Assembly: GCF_900128995.1 (NCBI RefSeq)
Contig: NZ_FQUE01000009.1
Coordinates: forward strand, 1-64,000
DNA length: 64,000 nt
Source: Loktanella atrilutea
GTDB lineage: Bacteria > Pseudomonadota > Alphaproteobacteria > Rhodobacterales > Rhodobacteraceae
Direction: 5' to 3'
A model generated the notes under the pieces. The model made no database searches and was not told the origin of the DNA. It worked only from the letters and a program-made list of their open reading frames with translations. A program made the translations under genes and the position numbers. The first letter of the stretch is position 1. Each line of letters starts with the position of its first letter. Below, piece after piece: positions 18,256-25,501 of the stretch.

Positions 18256-18588
18256 ATGTCTGTCATCCAACCTGTCGTTTCACCGGATGTAGCCACGCAA
18301 CTGATCAACTTGCCCGGCAGCTTCTACGTGTCCGACAGCGCTGTCGGCGACGGCAACGTGCATCTGAACGTCCTGCCATGTTGCGACAAGGGGGCCGAGA
18401 AGGTCGTGACCGCCGTGCTCGCTCGCTACGCCGTGTCGATCAGTTCAGAGCACGGCATCGGACGGTTGAAGAAAACCGACTTGGATGCCCGCCTGCCCGC
18501 TGTGCAACGGCCCCCGCTGACGGTCCTGAAACAGGCGATCGACCCCCACGGCACGATAAACCCGGGCTGTGTTTTCGATATGCCATGA
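18256..18588 (+). pseudogene. Relic of a GlcD-type FAD-linked oxidase, C-terminal end only
   Basis: The frame contains VGDGNVHLNVLP, then SISSEHGIGRLKK and AIDPHGTINPGCVF. These are the last landmarks of the FAD-oxidase C-terminal domain (GDGN-x-H, SxEHGIG, K-x-ALDP-x-G-x-NPG). The flavin-binding half is missing, as is most of the segment between GDGN and EHGIG: about 110 residues remain of a normal 450-480. It is therefore a decayed glycolate/D-lactate-type dehydrogenase gene, perhaps a former member of this sugar-acid locus. An ATG at 18256 could still give a short peptide, but no function is expected. Confidence 0.75.
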
Positions 18589-18616
18589 CACCGAGCAGCA
18601 CCAAGGATCCCGACCC

Positions 18617-19330
18617 ATGATGGACGATCGCCCCCACATCCTGCGCACGACACATCTGCCGACCCGTATCGCGGATCAGTTTGCCCAGCAGATCCTGTCC
18701 GGCGTGCTGAAGCCCGGCGACAGGCTTCCGACGGAACTGGCAATGTCAAAGAACTTCGGCGTCAGCCGGACCGTGATCCGCGAGGCAATCGCCCAACTAC
18801 GCAACGAAGGCATGATCGAAACACGGCAGGGCGTCGGGGCTTTCGTCATTGAACGCCCGACGCGGCATATCCGGCTGAATGACGGCGGCATGACCGAGGA
18901 CGACTTCCGCGGCCTATTTCAGCTGCGCATCCCGCTGGAGATCGAGGCCGCCGGCCTTTGCGCGCTGAACCACAGTTCCGACCACCTTGCACAGATGGAC
19001 GAGGCGCTGCTGCGGATGTCCGCCGGAAGTGAGGCCCCGGATGACGGCATCCTCGCCGATCTCGATTTTCACCGGACGATCGCGCTGGGGACCGGTAACG
19101 ACTATTTTGTCCAGTTCCTTGGGGCGATCTCGGACCGCATTTTGAAGACCATTCTTCTCTCGCGTGAGAAGATTCGACTGGATACACTTTTGGATGTGGT
19201 GGGTCAGGAGCATCGCGATCTGCGGGATGCGATCGCAGCCGGCGATCCGATGCGCGCTCGGTCGGCGATGCGGGCGCATATGGTCGGATCGACGCAACGC
19301 GTTGATCTGAAAATAGATTTCTACGACTGA
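18617..19330 (+). CDS. GntR-family (FCD domain) transcriptional regulator
   Basis: This regulator has an N-terminal winged helix (PGDRLPTELAMSKNFGVSRT, then VIREAIAQLRNEGMI) and a C-terminal FCD ligand-binding domain with metal-site histidines in DFHRTIA, EHRDLRDAI and MRAHM. The length is 237 residues from the double ATG at 18617/18620, preceded by AAGGA; an upstream frame from 18569 overlaps the relic and is rejected. FCD regulators usually sense sugar acids or carboxylates. It lies between the two divergent arms of the sugar-acid regulon, each of which has a TTGTCTGAYAA dyad, so it is the probable repressor of both. Confidence 0.9.
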   Translation: MMDDRPHILRTTHLPTRIADQFAQQILSGVLKPGDRLPTELAMSKNFGVSRTVIREAIAQLRNEGMIETRQGVGAFVIERPTRHIRLNDGGMTEDDFRGLFQLRIPLEIEAAGLCALNHSSDHLAQMDEALLRMSAGSEAPDDGILADLDFHRTIALGTGNDYFVQFLGAISDRILKTILLSREKIRLDTLLDVVGQEHRDLRDAIAAGDPMRARSAMRAHMVGSTQRVDLKIDFYD

Positions 19331-19402
19331 CGGCCAAGATGCAGCGACACAGGTTTCGGGTGGACAGTCCCGAACGCTCTGGCATAAGGTCATGTCATAC
19401 GG

Positions 19403-19413
19403 TTGTCTGACAA
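19403..19413. promoter_or_regulatory. Operator-like dyad TTGTCTGACAA before the FAH/TRAP operon
   Basis: A perfect odd dyad, TTGTC-T-GACAA, lies 55 bases upstream of the TTG start at 19468. It matches the element before denD in sequence and distance. It is the probable binding site of the GntR regulator encoded just upstream. Confidence 0.65.
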
Positions 19414-19467
19414 GATCAGGCATGACGGCGTCGGGGGGGGCGTCGCGACCGAAAGGGGGAAGACATC

Positions 19468-20634
19468 TTGACGACACCGAACCTGTTGCGCGCCTCTGAC
19501 TTGTTGCCGGACGATGCGGATCGCGCTGTTCTGCTGGGGCGGGTGTGGTCTGACGTTCAGGACGGGCCGTGTCCAGTTGTGCTGCGGAACGGTCGCGTCC
19601 TCGATCTGACCGGTATCTGTGCGACGATGTCGGGATTGCTGGAACGCGGCGATCTTGCTTCGGTTGTGGCTACCGCGGATCTTCCAGATCTCGGGTCGCT
19701 CGACAGCTTTCTGGATGGCAGTGTCGGACACCTGCTGGCCCCGATCGATCTGCAGGCCGTCAAGGCCGCCGGCGTCACCTTCGCTGACAGCATGCTGGAA
19801 CGCGTGATCGAGGAGCAAGCCCGCGGCGACAGCGCCCGCGCTCACGAGGTTCGCGCCCGGCTCGCTCCGGTGATCGGCGACAGCCTGCGCGGCGTGCAGG
19901 CCGGTTCAGAAAAGTCACGCGAGATCAAGGCCTTGCTTCAGGACATGGGCCTGTGGTCACAGTATCTGGAAGTCGGGATCGGGCCTGACGCCGAAATCTT
20001 TACCAAAGCACAACCGATGTCATCAGTGGGCTGCGGCGACCGGGTTGGCATCCATCCGATGTCCGAGTGGAACAACCCCGAGCCCGAAGTCGTCGTGGTC
20101 GTGCGGTCCGACGGCGCCATGCTGGGTGCAACATTGGGCAACGACGTGAACCTTCGCGATGTCGAAGGCCGGTCGGCCCTGCTGCTGGGCAAGGCCAAGG
20201 ACAACAACGCCTCGTGCGCCATCGGGCCCTTCATCCGGCTCTTCGATGCGGATTTCACGCAGTCCGACCTGGAGAACGTCACCGTGTCGTTGCGGGTCGA
20301 AGGCGAGGACGACTTTGTCATGACCGGAGAAAGCCCGATGCAGGCAATCAGCCGCAGCCCCAGCGATCTGGTCGGACAGCTGCTGAACCGCTCGCACCAG
20401 TATCCCGACGGGGCGGTGCTGTTCCTCGGCACCATGTTCGCGCCGGTGAAGGACCGCCGTGGCGAAGGTCAGGGCTTTACGCACGAGACCGGCGACCGGG
20501 TTGAGATTGCCTCGCCCCGGCTGGGTCGGCTGGTGAACTGGGTCGACCGGACTGATCGCTGCCCGGAATGGCAGTTCGGAACCGGCGCGCTGATGCGCAA
20601 TCTCGTGACCCGTGGCCTTGGGGACAGGATCTGA
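19468..20634 (+). CDS. FAH-family 2-keto-3-deoxy sugar-acid dehydratase/hydrolase (XylX-like)
   Basis: The C-terminal half is a fumarylacetoacetate-hydrolase fold. Metal-binding acidic residues lie in NNPEPEVVVVV, followed by GNDVNLRDVEGRSALLLGKA. The 388-residue length with a long N-terminal region matches 2-keto-3-deoxy-D-xylonate dehydratases (XylX), which make alpha-ketoglutarate semialdehyde. A diketo-acid hydrolase role, as in L-rhamnose or L-fucose routes, is the main alternative. The start is TTG 19468 with GAAAGGGGGA eight bases upstream. It is first gene of the operon with the TRAP transporter, and its product likely acts after the dehydratase encoded at 14489. Confidence 0.8.
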   Translation: MTTPNLLRASDLLPDDADRAVLLGRVWSDVQDGPCPVVLRNGRVLDLTGICATMSGLLERGDLASVVATADLPDLGSLDSFLDGSVGHLLAPIDLQAVKAAGVTFADSMLERVIEEQARGDSARAHEVRARLAPVIGDSLRGVQAGSEKSREIKALLQDMGLWSQYLEVGIGPDAEIFTKAQPMSSVGCGDRVGIHPMSEWNNPEPEVVVVVRSDGAMLGATLGNDVNLRDVEGRSALLLGKAKDNNASCAIGPFIRLFDADFTQSDLENVTVSLRVEGEDDFVMTGESPMQAISRSPSDLVGQLLNRSHQYPDGAVLFLGTMFAPVKDRRGEGQGFTHETGDRVEIASPRLGRLVNWVDRTDRCPEWQFGTGALMRNLVTRGLGDRI

Positions 20635-20635
20635 C

Positions 20636-21202
20636 GTGAAACGTTTCACGGACCTCTTTTACCGGATGCTCGACATCCTGCTGGGGCTGCTGCTCGCGGC
20701 GATGGCCGTCATGGTCTTCGTCAACGTCGTCATGCGCTACACCATGAACTCCGGCTTCGCGATGTCGGACGAGCTGTCGCGCTTCGCCTTCGTCTGGCTG
20801 ACCTTCATCGGGGCCGTCGTCGTGCACCACCACCGCCAGCACATGGGCATGGAAACCGTCGTGTCGATGTTCGGCCGCCGGGGCCGCCTGATCCTGATGG
20901 GGGCCTCAGACCTGATGATCCTGGGGTGTTCCGGGGTCCTGACCCTCGGCACCTGGAAGCAGCTGCCGATCAACGCCAGCATGAACGCGCCGGTGTCCGG
21001 CCTGTCGATGGCCTGGGTCTACGGTATCGGGCTGTTCGCCGGTACGGGCATCATCCTGATCACGCTCGAACGGCTGTATCGTTTGGCGACGGGCGGCATA
21101 ACCGAGGACGAGATCAAGGCATTCTGCGGAGAGATGGGGATGATGGACGACCCGACCGACACCCCCGACCCTGACGCTGATTTGCGGGAACGTGCGGAAT
21201 GA
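20636..21202 (+). CDS. dctQ: TRAP transporter small permease (DctQ)
   Basis: This is the four-helix membrane subunit of a tripartite ATP-independent importer. Hydrophobic segments lie at about residues 10-30, 45-65, 85-105 and 125-150. The family motifs NVVMRY and DELSRFAFVWLTFIG are clear. The start is GTG 20636, two bases after the FAH stop; an upstream GTG at 20612 lies inside that gene. The length is 188 residues, with an acidic C-terminal tail. Its stop overlaps the ATG of the large permease. Confidence 0.9.
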   Translation: MKRFTDLFYRMLDILLGLLLAAMAVMVFVNVVMRYTMNSGFAMSDELSRFAFVWLTFIGAVVVHHHRQHMGMETVVSMFGRRGRLILMGASDLMILGCSGVLTLGTWKQLPINASMNAPVSGLSMAWVYGIGLFAGTGIILITLERLYRLATGGITEDEIKAFCGEMGMMDDPTDTPDPDADLRERAE

Positions 21203-22476
21203 CTCTGCTGGTCTTTATCGGTGCGCTTCTGGGCGCCATGGTCATCGGCGTCCCGGTCGCCTTTGCCCTGATCTTCTGTGGCGTCATGCTGATGTCCTTC
21301 ATGGGCATGTTCAACACCCAGATCATTGCGCAGAACATGCTGATCGGCGCGGACACCTTCACGCTGCTGGCGATCCCGTTCTTCATTCTTGCAGGCGAAT
21401 TGATGAACGCCGGCGGGCTGTCCAAGCGGATCATCGACTTTGCCATCACCTGCGTCGGACACATCCGCGGCGGTCTGGGGCTGGTCGCGATCATCGCAGC
21501 CGTCATCATGGCGTCGATCTCGGGCTCGGCCGCGGCGGATACCGCAGCGCTGGCCGCGATCCTGATCCCGATGATGGCCAAGGCAGGTTACAACGTGCCC
21601 CGCTCCGCCGGCCTGATCGCCGCGGGTGGCGTCATCGCACCCGTCATACCGCCGTCAATGGCCTTCATCATCTTTGGCGTTGCTGCTAACGTCTCGATCT
21701 CCAAGCTGTTCATGGCTGGCATCGTGCCGGGCGTGCTGATGGGCGTCGTGCTGATCATCACCTGGCTGATCGTGGCCCGCAACGACGACGTCGAGACCCT
21801 GCCGCGGGCCGCATGGGCCGACAGGGGTCGCGCCTCGGCGCGCGCCGTCTGGGCGCTCGGCATGCCTGTCATCATTCTGGGCGGAATCAAGCTGGGTGTC
21901 GTCACCCCAACAGAGGCCGCAGTCATCGCAGCGTTCTACGCCCTGTTCGTCGGCCTGTTCGTCTACCGCGAACTGAAGCTGTCCGAACTGCCCGCGGTGC
22001 TGATTGCCGCAGGGCGGACGACGGCGGCGATCATGTTCCTCGTCTGCGCTGCGCTTGTCTCGGCATGGCTGATTACGGCGGCGAACATCCCGAACGAGGT
22101 CGCAGCCTACATCGAACCCCTGATTGACCGGCCAAAGCTTTTGATGCTGGCGATCATGTTGCTGATCCTGGTCGTCGGCACGGCACTGGACCTGACGCCG
22201 ACGATCCTGATCCTGACCCCGGTCCTGATGCCGATCATCATCAAGGCGGGAATCGACCCCATCTACTTCGGCGTCATGTTTATCATCAACTGCTGCATCG
22301 GCCTGCTGACACCCCCGATCGGCGTCGTGCTGAACGTGGTCAGCGGCGTCGGCCGCGTGCCGCTGGGGCAGGTCATCGGAGGGGTCTGGCCCTTTCTGGT
22401 GGCGCAGGTTCTGGTGATCCTTCTGTTGGTCATGGTGCCACAGATCGTCATCATCCCAGCCAACTGGTTCTACTGA
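21199..22476 (+). CDS. dctM: TRAP transporter large permease (DctM)
   Basis: This is the ion-coupled transport subunit: 425 residues, about twelve membrane segments. Typical DctM motifs include FFILAGELMNAGGLSKRI, ISGSAAADTAALAAI, GVIAPVIPPSMAFI and GLLTPPIGVVLNV. ATG 21199 overlaps the dctQ stop (ATGA). With DctQ and DctP it imports an organic acid, here probably the sugar acid degraded by the enzymes of this regulon (inference from context; C4-dicarboxylates are not implied). Confidence 0.93.
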   Translation: MTLLVFIGALLGAMVIGVPVAFALIFCGVMLMSFMGMFNTQIIAQNMLIGADTFTLLAIPFFILAGELMNAGGLSKRIIDFAITCVGHIRGGLGLVAIIAAVIMASISGSAAADTAALAAILIPMMAKAGYNVPRSAGLIAAGGVIAPVIPPSMAFIIFGVAANVSISKLFMAGIVPGVLMGVVLIITWLIVARNDDVETLPRAAWADRGRASARAVWALGMPVIILGGIKLGVVTPTEAAVIAAFYALFVGLFVYRELKLSELPAVLIAAGRTTAAIMFLVCAALVSAWLITAANIPNEVAAYIEPLIDRPKLLMLAIMLLILVVGTALDLTPTILILTPVLMPIIIKAGIDPIYFGVMFIINCCIGLLTPPIGVVLNVVSGVGRVPLGQVIGGVWPFLVAQVLVILLLVMVPQIVIIPANWFY

Positions 22477-22505
22477 ACGACAACAACTCTCGAGGAGGAG
22501 ACACT

Positions 22506-23516
22506 ATGAAACATTCCGCACTCAAGGCAGCCATCTGCCTGACGACCGCACTTGTTGCCGCGGGCCCGGCCATGGCCGAGTTCCAGGACCGCACCTTCCG
22601 CGTGTCCAACGGCATCAACGAGGATCACCCGGTCAACACCGGCATGAAGGCGATGCAGGCCTGTCTGGACGACGCCACCGGCGGCAAGATGAAGATGCAG
22701 GGCTTCTGGGGCGGCGCGCTCGGCGGCGACCTTCAGGCCACGCAGGCCGTCCGCAGCGGTCTGCAGGAGGCCGTGGTGACGTCGTCCTCGCCGCTGGTCG
22801 GCATGGTCCCGGCCCTCGGCGTCTTCGACCTGCCCTTCCTGTTCCGCACGCCCGAGGAGGCCTATGCCGTCATGGACGGCCCCTTCGGCGACACCCTGAA
22901 CGAGAAGCTGGACGAGGTCGGCCTGATCAACCTCGGCTACTGGGAAAACGGCTTCCGCAACATGTCGAACTCGCAGCGGCCCATCAAGACATGGGAAGAC
23001 TTCGAGGGGATGAAGGTTCGCGTCATGCAGAACAACATCTTCCTCGACACCTTCTCCAACTTCGGTGCCAACGCGACGCCGATGTCCTTCGGCGAGGTCT
23101 TCTCGGCGCTGGAAACCAAGGCGATCGACGCGCAGGAAAACCCCTACGTCACGATCGACACCTCGAAGTTCTACGAGGTGCAGTCCTACCTGAGCGAGAC
23201 CAAGCACGCCTACACGCCGTTCCTGTTCCTGTTCTCCAAGGCGATCTTCAACACCTACTCGCCCGAAGAGCAGCAGGCCCTGCGTGACTGCACCATCGTC
23301 GGCCGCGACGTGGAGCGGGCCGCGATCCAGGATCTGAACCAGGAGTCGCTCAAGAAGATGGAAGAGGCCGGTCTGGAGTTCAACACCATCGACCCGGCCG
23401 CTCAGGAAGAGATGCTGCAGAAGTCGCAGGTCGTCTACGAGAAGCACAAGGACGAGATCGGGGCCGACGTGGTCGATCAGGTTCAGGCGACGCTGGCCGA
23501 GATGCGCGGCAACTAA
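22506..23516 (+). CDS. dctP: TRAP transporter periplasmic solute-binding protein (DctP)
   Basis: This is the secreted receptor of the TRAP system. Its signal peptide ends in AGPAMA, cleaved before EFQD. The family body follows, with the carboxylate-binding arginine region in GMKVRVMQNN and the motif ALETKAIDAQENP. The length is 336 residues. GAGGAGAC lies before ATG 22506. The two-cysteine pattern (QACLDD and LRDCTI) is an individual feature that could form a disulfide. It is last in the operon, followed by a strong terminator. Confidence 0.92.
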   Translation: MKHSALKAAICLTTALVAAGPAMAEFQDRTFRVSNGINEDHPVNTGMKAMQACLDDATGGKMKMQGFWGGALGGDLQATQAVRSGLQEAVVTSSSPLVGMVPALGVFDLPFLFRTPEEAYAVMDGPFGDTLNEKLDEVGLINLGYWENGFRNMSNSQRPIKTWEDFEGMKVRVMQNNIFLDTFSNFGANATPMSFGEVFSALETKAIDAQENPYVTIDTSKFYEVQSYLSETKHAYTPFLFLFSKAIFNTYSPEEQQALRDCTIVGRDVERAAIQDLNQESLKKMEEAGLEFNTIDPAAQEEMLQKSQVVYEKHKDEIGADVVDQVQATLAEMRGN

Positions 23517-23545
23517 TACTACCCTACAGGTGTTCGCGCCTGAGT

Positions 23546-23576
23546 CCGGCATTGCGTCAGCAATGCCGGGCTTTTT
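23546..23576 (+). terminator. Rho-independent terminator after the TRAP operon
   Basis: A perfect 10-bp stem, ccggcattgc / gcaatgccgg, has a GTCA loop and is followed by GCTTTTT. It ends the FAH-TRAP operon. Confidence 0.92.
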
Positions 23577-23679
23577 GCATCCGGCCTTTCGTCGTCTTAT
23601 CAATTTACAAAATAATCGGCACCACGGACGGCATAGGGTATGGCCCGGTCGGACACCAAGCCTCGCGAAATGCAGGTTG

Positions 23680-24048
23680 TCAGCCCAGAAGCGCGACGTC
23701 GTATGCACCGAGCTTCGTGTCAGAGCTCGCAAGCTGCAGCCCTTCGCATCGGGCCTGCGCGATCAGCATCCGGTCAAACGGATCGGCGTGGTGCAGCGGC
23801 AATGCTGCAGCCGCCTCTGCATGGGTCCAGGTGATCGGCAGGGGCCGACAGCCGGCATCCATGGCAACACGGAACAGATCGTCGGGCACGTCAAGTTTGC
23901 CGATCGCGCGCTTGATCCCGATCTCCCACACACTTGCCGACGACAGGTAGACGTCGCCCTCGGAAATCGCCCGCGCCTGGGTCGTCGACAGGCGCGGATC
24001 GTTCAGCATGGCCCAAAGCAGCACGTGAGTGTCGAGCAGAACCCGCAC
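23680..24048 (-). CDS. vapC: PIN-domain toxin (VapC family)
   Basis: This is a ribonuclease toxin of 122 residues. The PIN catalytic acids are visible: D6 in LLDTHVLLW, E42 in ASVWEIGIK, D89/D92 in HHADPFDRML, and a final D in SSDTKL. The start is GTG 24048, which shares one base with the antitoxin stop (TAGTG), the usual coupled order antitoxin then toxin. VapC toxins cut tRNA or rRNA; the target here is unknown. Confidence 0.88.
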   Translation of the reverse strand: MRVLLDTHVLLWAMLNDPRLSTTQARAISEGDVYLSSASVWEIGIKRAIGKLDVPDDLFRVAMDAGCRPLPITWTHAEAAAALPLHHADPFDRMLIAQARCEGLQLASSDTKLGAYDVALLG

Positions 24049-24287
24049 TAGCGCTGCGTGTTTTGCGCAAAGATCTGAGCAATCTCGGCATCGCCGTCGA
24101 ACATGTCATCGGGCAATGTGAACCGTCCCTCCAACACGCCGATCAGCGGTCGCCCGACAGGACGGTCCGCCGCGACAATACGTGCGACGGGGCGTCCGTA
24201 GCGGGTTAGCTCGATGGCTTCCCCCGCCTCTGCGCGGCGGATCAGTTCCGCGAACTGGGCCTTGGCTTCTGCAATAGCGACCTGCAC
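24048..24287 (-). CDS. Antitoxin of the Phd/YefM type, partner of VapC
   Basis: A 79-residue protein whose N-terminal part, VAIAEAKAQFAELIRRAEAGE, then RYGRPVARIV, is the Phd/YefM DNA-binding fold. The C-terminal tail is expected to block the PIN active site. The start is GTG 24287, with AAAGGA upstream. It should repress its own promoter, where overlapping dyads lie at 24305-24331. Confidence 0.87.
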   Translation of the reverse strand: MQVAIAEAKAQFAELIRRAEAGEAIELTRYGRPVARIVAADRPVGRPLIGVLEGRFTLPDDMFDGDAEIAQIFAQNTQR

Positions 24288-24304
24288 GGGACGATCCTTT
24301 CTGT

Positions 24305-24331
24305 GTGACCAACATATAGGTCACCATGTTG
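24305..24331. promoter_or_regulatory. Interleaved dyads in the toxin-antitoxin promoter
   Basis: Two perfect 6-bp inverted repeats overlap: GTGACC/GGTCAC (24305-24324) and CAACAT/ATGTTG (24310-24331). They start 18 bases upstream of the antitoxin GTG. Autoregulatory binding by the antitoxin is the likely role. Confidence 0.5.
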
Positions 24332-24437
24332 GCGGAGACAAGCGGTAGAAACGATGTCAACAGAAGAGATCCGGACGTTGAAGTAGCAGCGCTTAACGCG
24401 TCGGTCCTCCGACAAGGTCATCAACGACATCACTAAG

Positions 24438-24463
24438 GCCGATCGGTTGATCGGCATCTTTTT
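24438..24463 (+). terminator. Terminator-like hairpin with no plus-strand gene upstream
   Basis: A 7-bp stem gccgatc/gatcggc with a GGTT loop is followed by ATCTTTTT on the plus strand. No plus-strand gene ends before it. It lies just after the stop of the minus-strand RidA gene and may shield it from antisense reading, or end a small unannotated RNA. Confidence 0.5.
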
Positions 24464-24464
24464 C

Positions 24465-24869
24465 TCAGTTCCTAAGACCAACAAAAGCCGTTGCTTCGAT
24501 TTCCAGCAGGGCCTCGTCCTCGATCAAAGCCTGCACGACCACCATTGTCATCGCCGGAAAATGACGGCCCAGCACCTTGCGGTAGACCGCGCCAACCTCG
24601 GCCTGATGCGCCAGATAGGTCGTCTTGTCCGTCACGAACCATGTCAGCCGCAAGATATCCTCGGCCCGGCCGCCGGCGGTTGTGACCACATCGAGGATAT
24701 TGCGCAGGGCCTGCTCCATCTGACCGATAAAATCCTTCGCCACGAAGGTCTGATCCTTGGTCCATCCGATCTGTCCCCCGACATAAAGGGTGCCGTCGGG
24801 GGACAGCATGCCGTTGGCATAGCCCTTGGCGGGCTTCCAGCCATCAGGATGTATGATGCGGTGGTTCAT
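24465..24869 (-). CDS. RidA/YjgF family protein (enamine/imine deaminase-like)
   Basis: A 134-residue protein of the RidA superfamily. Family motifs include YVGGQIGWTKD, EQALRNILDVVTTAG and MVVVQALIEDEALLEIEA, with E near residue 120 at the usual active-site end. RidA proteins hydrolyse reactive enamines/imines to ketones and ammonia. It is last gene of the aryl-CoA operon (ATGA overlap with the thioesterase). Ring reduction of 2-aminobenzoyl-CoA leaves an enamine, so hydrolysis of that intermediate is a sensible role (inference). The arginine typical of canonical RidA is not clearly present, suggesting another RidA subfamily. Confidence 0.85.
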   Translation of the reverse strand: MNHRIIHPDGWKPAKGYANGMLSPDGTLYVGGQIGWTKDQTFVAKDFIGQMEQALRNILDVVTTAGGRAEDILRLTWFVTDKTTYLAHQAEVGAVYRKVLGRHFPAMTMVVVQALIEDEALLEIEATAFVGLRN

Positions 24870-25315
24870 GCGAAGTCTCCGGAGTCACGTGTCAGCCGTT
24901 CGCGCACATGCGCAGGCCAAGGTGTGGGTTTGCCCGCCGCATCGACATTCACGATGGTCGAGCGGGCCGTGAAGCGCAGCTCTTCGCCGCAGGTGGCGGC
25001 AAAGGCAAGCCCTAGCGATGTGCGGCCCGGGGCGCCGTGGTTCAGCGACAGGACAAGCCGGTCGCCGTGCCGGGACACCCGCCGGAAGGTCGCCGAAATT
25101 TCGGCCGTGGGGACGGCTCCTTCCCCGTGCACTGCTTCGAACGGCCATGCGAGGTGGTCCGCAAAGAAGGCCTCTACGCAGTCATTGATCATCTCGAAAT
25201 AGCGAGGGTAAAAGACGATACCTGCGGGATCGCAATGCCGGAACAGAACCTTCTGCATGACTTGGAAGACCGACCTCGTGTCGGATTCATCCCCGTCCGA
25301 ACCCTCAATACGCAT
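24866..25315 (-). CDS. Acyl-CoA thioesterase, 4-hydroxybenzoyl-CoA thioesterase (hot-dog) family
   Basis: A hot-dog-fold thioesterase. The diagnostic motif HCDPAGIVFYPRYFEM holds the catalytic Asp. The length is 149 residues from ATG 25315, which has GAAGAAG upstream; an internal ATG at 25258 is a credible alternative just before the motif. It probably rescues CoA from dead-end aryl- or acyl-CoA intermediates of the neighbouring pathway. It overlaps RidA by ATGA. The N-terminal 11 bases overlap the small frame at 25305-25472. Confidence 0.85.
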   Translation of the reverse strand: MRIEGSDGDESDTRSVFQVMQKVLFRHCDPAGIVFYPRYFEMINDCVEAFFADHLAWPFEAVHGEGAVPTAEISATFRRVSRHGDRLVLSLNHGAPGRTSLGLAFAATCGEELRFTARSTIVNVDAAGKPTPWPAHVRERLTRDSGDFA

Positions 25316-25472
25316 TGGGCTTCTTCATGTATCCCACAGTGCGCGCGGTCGCGATGTCGGACATTATTGCAGGCACGGTCGTGCGGTTCAGCGCGACGAA
25401 CCGAGCGACAGCGATCCCGGGTGCATCGAAGGGGGAATCATTGAGAAATGGCACTTCGAGGTTCGGCCTCAC
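25305..25472 (-). CDS. Small hypothetical ORF, 55 residues
   Basis: The frame starts at GTG 25472, with GGAGAG four bases upstream, and ends TGA 25305-25307, overlapping the thioesterase start. The product begins VRPNLEVPFL and ends GYMKKPNAY; it has no signal peptide or membrane segment and I recognise no family. It fills the gap between the CoA ligase and the thioesterase, so it may be a real small gene or leftover of one. Support is only the ribosome site and the fit into the operon. Confidence 0.3.
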   Translation of the reverse strand: MRPNLEVPFLNDSPFDAPGIAVARFVALNRTTVPAIMSDIATARTVGYMKKPNAY

Positions 25473-25501
25473 GGGTCTCTCCAATAAATGAAATGAGCTG
25501 A

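Noticed and set aside
20636-23516. C4-dicarboxylate transporter as the precise role of the TRAP genes
   Set aside because: Family names derive from the first example; regulation and neighbours point to a sugar acid instead.
24288-24464. Short plus-strand frame reading SDKVINDITKADRLIGIFF, thought to be a transposase or recombinase end
   Set aside because: Too short and no convincing family match; treated as intergenic sequence with a hairpin.
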